Below are positions 57,726 to 64,000 of a DNA stretch of 64,000 bases, one piece after another; position 1 is the stretch's first letter, and every line of letters starts with the position of its first letter. Position numbers and translations under genes: made by a program. The notes below the pieces were generated by a model, which did no database searches, was not told the origin of the DNA, and saw only the letters and a program-made list of their open reading frames with translations. Source of the DNA: Elusimicrobia bacterium RIFOXYA2_FULL_47_53 (GTDB taxonomy: Bacteria > Elusimicrobiota > Endomicrobiia > Endomicrobiales > XYA2-FULL-47-53); NCBI GenBank assembly GCA_001800315.1, contig MGVE01000008.1:186001-250000 (forward strand). Reading direction: 5' to 3'.

Positions 57726-60269
57726 ATGAATAAATTTATTAAACAACTTACTATTTTGGGATTTTGGGTTTTGCTTACCCCTTACCCCTTATCCCTTACC
57801 GCAGAATTAAATGCCGCTTCCTGGCCTTTGTTCAGGGGAACCCCGGAACGCAGCGGATCAAAGATAGAGGAGGCGAGCCCTTCTCTGTCGCCTGTCTGGA
57901 ATTATCCCATTCAGGGCGAGTTTATATCCTCTCCGGTAGTTTACAAAGGAATAGTGTATTGCGGGGGAAGAGACGGCTCTGTCTGGGCCGCCGACGCGGC
58001 CACGGGAGAAGCCCTGTGGCAATATTCCACCGACGGCTGGGTTGACTCAAGCCCCTGCGTTTCCACAGACACGGTTTTTGCCGCTTCCAGGGACAAAACG
58101 CTCTACGCCTTCAATCGCCTGACAGGAGATATAAAATGGCAAACCTATACGGGATCTGCGGACTGCTCTTCTCCGCTTTATTACGGCGGCAGGGTTTACC
58201 TCTTAAGCGGATTCCCGGAAAAAAAGATATACGCTTTTGACGCGCAAAACGGAAAATTATTGAACTCCTACCAGGTCGGACAGTTCGGGTTTTCGTCTCC
58301 GGCTGTCATGAACGGTCTTTTATTTTTCGGAACCAACGACGGCATATTCCACTGCCTGGACTTAAACTCCGGAACGCTCAAGTGGTCTAAAACTACCAGG
58401 GGCGGCATATTTTACAGCTGTGTCGCGGCCGGCAGCGGATATATTTACGCCGTCAGCGGCGGCGATGAGAGAAAAATATTCTGCCTTAATCCCGATACCG
58501 GAGCTGTCGTATGGGAATCTGCCCAAATGGATACCCGCACCAACAGCGTTTCTTCCGTTTCTCTGGGAGAAAACGCGGTATTTTTCTGCGCTACAGTCGG
58601 CAGCAGTCTGAAACTATTCTCGTTCCCGCTCACGGGAACATCTCCTGTAAGCCCCAACTGGTCTGTCAATATCGGCTACGCGCACCAGACCGGAATATTA
58701 TCGTCTCCCGCGGTGCTAAACGACACGATATACGCCGGCTCGGGCGACGGCCGCCTCTACGCCGTAAGCGCCTCAAACGCGAAATACATAGAGCCCGCCA
58801 CGGGAAATCTTTCCGATACGGCGACGGGCTATTACCTTTCCTATACCGTGAACCCTTCCACGACGGTCAATCTCCTGCGGGGTATTGTAGCTTCGCCGGC
58901 TGTTTCCAACGGCATGCTTTTTGTAGGCACCTATGACGGCATGTTCTGGGCCTTCAGAGCGGCAAAAACCACAGCGATAACTTCGCCGGATAACAATGAG
59001 AGCATTATAGACGGCTCGGCGGTTGAGGCGACAATAGCGGGCCCTGATATCTCATCGTACAAACTTGAATACGGGCAGGGGGAAAACCCCTCGGCCTGGA
59101 CTGAAATATCCTCCGGAACCGCGACAGTCAGTGATTCGGAGATAGCCTATTGGGATACGGCGGGGCTTACTGACGGGATATATTCCCTGAAGCTTACCAC
59201 CAACAACAATTCCGCGAGAAAGGCGCAAAACCGCGTGGTTATAAACAACGCGCCACGGCCGCCGGCAGCCATAACCGTTCAGGACACACCTTTTGACGGA
59301 GGTGGAAGCCTTACGATAAGCTGGCCAAAATCCCCCGACGATGGAGCCCTCTCAAACGATGTGCTCGGCTATCGCCTCTATAAAAGCTCTTATACCGCGG
59401 GCTTCGCGCTTATAAAACAACTGGACAAAGGCACAACCTACTATGCCGATTCGCTCTGCACGGTTTACACGACATACTACTATTATGTCACGGCTTTTGA
59501 TTCCGTAAGTGAATCGGTAAACTCATCAACGGGATGGTCCTACTCACTTTTAGACGGTGTGGAAATAACTCCCGAACTTGGCGGCACGGTTCGCCTTGAG
59601 GTTGACGGACTTATTACCGAGGTTGTCGTTGAGCCAGGAAGCGTGGATTCAAAGGTCTGGATAGGCATAAGAATTCCTGAAACCTACGAAAATACCGGAA
59701 TCGCGAAAAGCGCCAACGCCACAAAAATAGTAAGAGAGTTCGGCGTAACTCCCGAGGGAACCGTATTTCTTAAACCCGTGACAATTAAAATACCTTACCG
59801 TGAGTCCGACATAGCAGACATCAAAAGGGACAACCTGCGTATCTACTGGTGGGACACAGGCAAGCTTGAGTGGCGCGTAGTCAACACTTCCGACGCCCTG
59901 GCTGAAAAGGGCAGGGTCTGGGCGAGGATTCCGCACTTTTCGCTTTACAGAATTATGGAATACCTTCCCGGCAGGGAAGAACTGCTCGTAAACGACAAGG
60001 TTTATACTTACCCTAACCCCGCGAAGGGCAGTAAAGTTGCCTTTAAATACTATCTCGGCGACAAGGCCGATGTGTTTATTGATGTTTATAATGTCGCCGG
60101 AGAACGTATAGCCCATTTGCAGAAGGAAGACAACCCGGCGGGCCTTGTCTCGGAGATTGAGTGGGATATCTCGCAGATAGCCAGCGGAGTTTATGTCTAC
60201 AGAGTTGAGGCAAAAAGCGTTGGCGGTGCCAATGTGGCGATAAAAAAGAAGCTGGCGGTAATTCATTAA
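57726..60269 (+). CDS. Secreted PQQ-like beta-propeller protein with FN3 and FlgD-Ig-like C-terminal domain
   Basis: GSVWAADAATGEALWQYSTDGWVDSSPCVS, KTLYAFNRLTGDIKWQTYTG; C-terminus YTYPNPAKGSKVAFKYYLGDKADVFIDVYNVAGERIAHLQ...WDISQIASGVYVYRVEA. ATG at 57726 gives the more plausible signal peptide. Confidence 0.85.
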   Translation: MNKFIKQLTILGFWVLLTPYPLSLTAELNAASWPLFRGTPERSGSKIEEASPSLSPVWNYPIQGEFISSPVVYKGIVYCGGRDGSVWAADAATGEALWQYSTDGWVDSSPCVSTDTVFAASRDKTLYAFNRLTGDIKWQTYTGSADCSSPLYYGGRVYLLSGFPEKKIYAFDAQNGKLLNSYQVGQFGFSSPAVMNGLLFFGTNDGIFHCLDLNSGTLKWSKTTRGGIFYSCVAAGSGYIYAVSGGDERKIFCLNPDTGAVVWESAQMDTRTNSVSSVSLGENAVFFCATVGSSLKLFSFPLTGTSPVSPNWSVNIGYAHQTGILSSPAVLNDTIYAGSGDGRLYAVSASNAKYIEPATGNLSDTATGYYLSYTVNPSTTVNLLRGIVASPAVSNGMLFVGTYDGMFWAFRAAKTTAITSPDNNESIIDGSAVEATIAGPDISSYKLEYGQGENPSAWTEISSGTATVSDSEIAYWDTAGLTDGIYSLKLTTNNNSARKAQNRVVINNAPRPPAAITVQDTPFDGGGSLTISWPKSPDDGALSNDVLGYRLYKSSYTAGFALIKQLDKGTTYYADSLCTVYTTYYYYVTAFDSVSESVNSSTGWSYSLLDGVEITPELGGTVRLEVDGLITEVVVEPGSVDSKVWIGIRIPETYENTGIAKSANATKIVREFGVTPEGTVFLKPVTIKIPYRESDIADIKRDNLRIYWWDTGKLEWRVVNTSDALAEKGRVWARIPHFSLYRIMEYLPGREELLVNDKVYTYPNPAKGSKVAFKYYLGDKADVFIDVYNVAGERIAHLQKEDNPAGLVSEIEWDISQIASGVYVYRVEAKSVGGANVAIKKKLAVIH

Positions 60270-60312
60270 TAGCGCAGTGGTAAGTATTAAGGGGTATGGG
60301 ATAAGCGGATAA

Positions 60313-60475
60313 ACATGAATTTGAGTCAATTTAAAAAGTGTCTCATGCCGTCTTTGCGAGGAGTGCAACGACGACGCAATCTCGTAGTTTGTGACGGAAA
60401 GTCAAGATTGCTTCTCTCCCTTCGGGAGATCGCAATGACAGGGCATTTTTAAGGGTTTTTCAACAGACTCTATTT
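60313..60475 (+). repeat. Interspersed repeat/MITE-like element, copy 2
   Basis: gagtcaatttaaaaa...gcgaggagtgcaacgacgacgcaatctcgtagtttgtgacggaaagtcaagattgcttc...gcaatgacagggca...aagggtttttcaacagactc. Confidence 0.7.
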
Positions 60476-60494
60476 GATACTGAGGAATTTAATT

Positions 60495-61991
60495 ATGAAT
60501 AGACTAATTTATGCGATTGCGTTTGTCTTTTTTCTTGCCACATCCTCCCGCTTACAACTTTTTGCTGCCGTTGCCATTCACCCCAACGCGGGAACCACGG
60601 CCGCTTCTTTCTTAAAGCTCGGCGCCGGTTCGCGCGCTGTCTCCATGGGCAATTCCTTCGCCGCTGTCGCCGACGACGCGACAGCCCTGTACTGGAATCC
60701 GGCGGGCCTCGCCCAGCTCAAGTATCGCGAGGTTACTATATCACACAACGAGTCCTTTGAAAATATCCGGCACGACTTCGCTGCTTATGCCGCCCCCATG
60801 TTTGGCGGAACGGCGGGAGTCGCTCTCTACGGGCTCTATACGCCGAAGGATATTGAGCGAAGGACCGGGCTTAACGAAAGCGACCCTTACGAACCTATTT
60901 CTCCGGTTGAAGGTTTGTTTCAGGCTTACGATATGGCCCTTCATGTTTCCTACGCGAGATGGGTAAAAAGAAACCTCTCGCTCGGCGCGAGCCTTAAATT
61001 CATTCAGCAGAGCATAGACACCTATTCGGCCGGCGGAGCCGCGGCCGATTTGGGCGCTCTCTATATTTTTGATTCCATGCCGCTTTCGCTGGGCTTCGCC
61101 GCGCAGCATATAGGAACACCCGTAAAATTTATTGAAAAGGAATACCAGCTGCCGCTAAACTTCAAACTCGGAGCGGCGTATAAATTCAACAGCAAGCTTA
61201 CGGCCGCGCTTGACTTAAACCAGCCTAACGATAATTTTCTTTTTGTTTCGGCGGGAGGAGAATACCGGATAATTAAGCTTCTTGCTTTCAGGATGGGCTA
61301 CAAGTACAGGGTAAACGGGCAGGAGCTCGGCGACCTCTCGGGAATGTCGGCGGGGCTCGGCTTTAATATGCCTCTTTATAACTTTCTTTTAAAGCTGGAT
61401 TACGCTTTTCTGCCCTTTGGAGTTTTAGGCGACTCGCACAGGATAACTCTCGGAATTCTGTTCGGCCAAAGCGAGGCTTCGGACAAACCGGTACGAAAAA
61501 TTGAAAAGCAGGCAAAAAAGCAAATAGAGCCTGAAAAAACAGAACCGGCCCCCGCTCTGCCGCAACAGCCGGCTGAATTTTTACCGCTTAAAACTCCTCA
61601 AGCCGGATATGTGTATTATGATTTTAAAATCACTTCCAGAATAAAAGCCGCCTCTGGCAAAGGAGCGGTTTATACTCTAAGGGGAATTTCATCCGGCGGC
61701 GACATTATGTATTTTGACGGCCTGATTCAAAACTATTCGCCGTCATTTTCAGGTTTTGAGTTCGGCGAAAAACCCGGAGAGGCGGAAGTTTACAAGTCCT
61801 TTGTTTTTAAGACCAAACTGCCCGTGAGAGGCTTCTCCTGCAAGGTCCGGGTTGACAAATCATTCGGGGCCGGCCGGGCGGTTGACAAAACAGGAAATCA
61901 GATCCGTTCGGAAATAATCGCCGAAGACGCGAAATTCACTTATCACAGGGTTTACCTTGACACGCCGATTCCGTTTTCAATTGTAAAATAG
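60495..61991 (+). CDS. PorV/UPF0164-family outer-membrane protein with C-terminal extension
   Basis: TTAASFLKLGAGSRAVSMGNSFAAVADDATALYWNPAGLAQL. ATG at 60495 (MNRLIYAI) is preferred over 60474. Confidence 0.85.
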   Translation: MNRLIYAIAFVFFLATSSRLQLFAAVAIHPNAGTTAASFLKLGAGSRAVSMGNSFAAVADDATALYWNPAGLAQLKYREVTISHNESFENIRHDFAAYAAPMFGGTAGVALYGLYTPKDIERRTGLNESDPYEPISPVEGLFQAYDMALHVSYARWVKRNLSLGASLKFIQQSIDTYSAGGAAADLGALYIFDSMPLSLGFAAQHIGTPVKFIEKEYQLPLNFKLGAAYKFNSKLTAALDLNQPNDNFLFVSAGGEYRIIKLLAFRMGYKYRVNGQELGDLSGMSAGLGFNMPLYNFLLKLDYAFLPFGVLGDSHRITLGILFGQSEASDKPVRKIEKQAKKQIEPEKTEPAPALPQQPAEFLPLKTPQAGYVYYDFKITSRIKAASGKGAVYTLRGISSGGDIMYFDGLIQNYSPSFSGFEFGEKPGEAEVYKSFVFKTKLPVRGFSCKVRVDKSFGAGRAVDKTGNQIRSEIIAEDAKFTYHRVYLDTPIPFSIVK

Positions 61992-61992
61992 C

Positions 61993-62898
61993 ATGGATAA
62001 GAACATCCTGGCAAAAAACATCCTTATTTTAGACGAATTGCGAAGGTTTTCGGAGCTGGTTTGCGGCGCCGGAATGCGGGCGGTTGTTTTAAAGGGCGCG
62101 GCTCTTATCGCGCTTGAGCCGGCGTATATCGGGACAAGAGCGATGGACGACATTGATATTTTTGTCCGCGGAGAAGATATGCCGGCAGTAAGAAGCATCA
62201 TATCCGCCCTGGGGTATTATCCGGTGCCGGGAGACCCCTGGACGCTTAAAAACGGTAAAAGCGGAATTGCCTTTGATCTCTGCGCGGGGCTTTGGTACCT
62301 TTCACGGAAAGAAAACGAAGCGGCCTTTCAGGGTTCAAAGCGCTTCCCGCTTAATCAAATCGGCGCGGGCCTGTTTCATCTGCCGCCCGACGAGTTTTTT
62401 ATACACCTGGCCGCGCACTGCGCGGTTCATCATAACATAAAAGAGAAAAAATGGATTGAGGACATCTCGCTGTTACGGGCCTTATGGCCCAAAGAAACCT
62501 CAACAGCGGCCCTCGCGGAAAAGCTTTCAGGATACGGGCTGTGGGAGGCCGCTGGGTTTATGCTTCGTGATGTGAGCGGCGTGGATAAATCCTCAGGAGA
62601 GCTTTGGAACAGGCGCCGCGGAAGAAGATTGGCAGGATTTCTGCTCAACTCCGGATTTAACAAAACAATTCCAAACTACGGGCATATCCTTCGTTTCGCC
62701 CTGCTCCCCGGAACAAAAAAAATACCGCATCTTCTAAAAGCCCTGTTCCCGTCAGGAGAATTCCTGGCTTTAAGATACGGCCTGACCGGCGCTTCCGCCG
62801 TAACAATGTTTCGTTTTTTAAGGCCCTGCATTATGCTGTTTAAACTGCTTCTTCTGCCCTTTAAGAAACTGCGCGCCGCCCCGGCGGCGGATCAATAA
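61993..62898 (+). CDS. Nucleotidyltransferase-like protein (NTP_transf_5/PF14907-like)
   Basis: AVVLKGAALIALEPAYIGTRAMDDIDIFVRGEDMPAVRSIISALGY; DEFFIHLAAHCAVHHNIKEKKWIEDISLL. Confidence 0.75.
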   Translation: MDKNILAKNILILDELRRFSELVCGAGMRAVVLKGAALIALEPAYIGTRAMDDIDIFVRGEDMPAVRSIISALGYYPVPGDPWTLKNGKSGIAFDLCAGLWYLSRKENEAAFQGSKRFPLNQIGAGLFHLPPDEFFIHLAAHCAVHHNIKEKKWIEDISLLRALWPKETSTAALAEKLSGYGLWEAAGFMLRDVSGVDKSSGELWNRRRGRRLAGFLLNSGFNKTIPNYGHILRFALLPGTKKIPHLLKALFPSGEFLALRYGLTGASAVTMFRFLRPCIMLFKLLLLPFKKLRAAPAADQ

Positions 62899-63653
62899 CT
62901 TCCCAGCTCGCCTTTTTTTCTCGTCAACTTTAACGCGATTTTAAAACAGAAAATTCCCGCCGTTATAAGCGCCGCGGCCCACAGAGCCTGCCCCGACAAG
63001 TCCGGGAAACTTAAATGCCTTCCTTCCACTATAACGGCTCTCCATCCCAAAAGCGCCGGTGTGGTCGGGATAACGGCCGAAATATGTTTTAAAAAATCCG
63101 GCAAAACCGCCACGGGGAAATAAACACCGCTTAAAATATCTATCGGCGCGCTCAAAAGCCAGCTTACCGGGTCTCCGCGTTTTAGATACATTACAAAAGA
63201 CGCCGAAATAAGCCCGAGGCCCGCGAAAGCAATTCCGTTGACAAAGATAAGCAGCAGGAAATACGGATCCGGCTTAACCGCCGCGCCGAAAACATAAAAG
63301 GAAACCGCGAGGTAGGAAAAAACTTCAAGCAAAAGCACTATGAATTTCAGCAGGACGGAAGAAAAAAGCACGACAACGGGATTTTTCGGCGACAGGAATA
63401 GCAGTTCCGCCGTACCCCAGTACTGCTCCTGGCGGACAACCTGCGCGAAAATATTTATCCAGAACTGGAAAAACCTTGAAAAGATCAGTCCCACGACCAC
63501 AAAATCAAAATAACCCGGTTTTGAAAGGTATCCCGCGATGAAATAAAATATCGCCATCTGAAAAACAAAATCCGCGAACTTTATCAGCAAATGAAAGCGG
63601 TATTTTTTTTCTATCGCGAGATCTCTTAATATAAAAGCGCCAAGGATATTCAT
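62892..63653 (-). CDS. ABC-2 type transporter permease
   Basis: Six-TM-like pattern; 'YLKRGDPVSWLLSAPIDILSGVYFPVAVLPDFLKHISAVIPTTPALLGWRAVIVEG'. Confidence 0.85.
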   Translation of the reverse strand: MNILGAFILRDLAIEKKYRFHLLIKFADFVFQMAIFYFIAGYLSKPGYFDFVVVGLIFSRFFQFWINIFAQVVRQEQYWGTAELLFLSPKNPVVVLFSSVLLKFIVLLLEVFSYLAVSFYVFGAAVKPDPYFLLLIFVNGIAFAGLGLISASFVMYLKRGDPVSWLLSAPIDILSGVYFPVAVLPDFLKHISAVIPTTPALLGWRAVIVEGRHLSFPDLSGQALWAAALITAGIFCFKIALKLTRKKGELGSY

Positions 63654-64000
63654 AACCGGCCTTCCGATATTTTTCCGTTTTCCAGGACCCCGTGCCTGGC
63701 TCCGAAATACGCGGCTATCTCCCTGTCATGCGTCGCCACCAGCACGGAGGCCTGCCTCTGGCCGGCCTCCCGTTTAATGGCTCCCAGCAGCGCCTCGCGG
63801 TATTTGTCATCCAGGCTCTTTGTCGGTTCGTCCAAGAGCAGGACCTTAGGCGAGGGGAGAAAGGCCCGCGCCAGCGACACCCTCTGCCTGACTCCGGAAG
63901 AACAGTGAAAGACTGGTATATTCGCGTAGTCGGACAAGCCGAACTCCGATGAAATCTCGGAGAAGCGCTTCTTGAATTCTTCACTGTTCATTTCAAACAG
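63650..64000 (-). CDS. ABC transporter ATP-binding protein (truncated by the right window edge)
   Basis: CSSGVRQRVSLARAFLPSPKVLLLDEPTKSLDDKYREALL...VLVATHDREIA. Walker A is beyond the window and the frame stays open to the edge. Confidence 0.88.
   Translation of the reverse strand: MFEMNSEEFKKRFSEISSEFGLSDYANIPVFHCSSGVRQRVSLARAFLPSPKVLLLDEPTKSLDDKYREALLGAIKREAGQRQASVLVATHDREIAAYFGARHGVLENGKISEGRL

Overview
This 64 kb bacterial window resembles Elusimicrobiota-type or related genomes (inference only). It has four main parts. (1) At 1-25.9 kb there is a surface/motor locus. It contains a giant Ig-like repeat protein that runs off the left edge, a stand-alone copy of its C-terminal FlgD-like domain, PorV/UPF0164-like outer-membrane proteins, and a compact rotary-motor module: a FliF/FliG-like fusion, MotA and two divergent MotB-like proteins. 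No other flagellar gene is present. (2) At 25.9-28.1 kb there is a tRNA-Arg-linked island with a Fic protein, a HEPN-like gene remnant and interspersed repeats. (3) At 28.1-41.2 kb there is housekeeping and peptide uptake: dtd, a PflX-like radical SAM protein, MEMO, nnrE, an M16 peptidase pair, a Dpp/Opp ABC transporter, a CCA-adding enzyme and tRNA-Gly followed by a 3 x 127 bp tandem repeat. (4) At 41.6-64 kb there is a RiPP-like cluster: HD-GYP, HprK-like, PqqD-like, radical SAM/SPASM and a 48-aa Cys-containing precursor. It is followed by a 4161-aa ORF that fuses an S26 signal-peptidase-like domain to a huge secreted protein, then a beta-propeller/CTD protein, a PorV-like protein, an NTP_transf_5-like protein and an ABC-2 exporter. 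The best candidates for an undescribed system are the non-flagellar FliFG-MotA-MotB-MotB motor, whose two MotBs have degenerated in complementary ways, and the RiPP cluster with the peptidase-giant-protein fusion. All family calls were made by eye from motifs; no database search was run.
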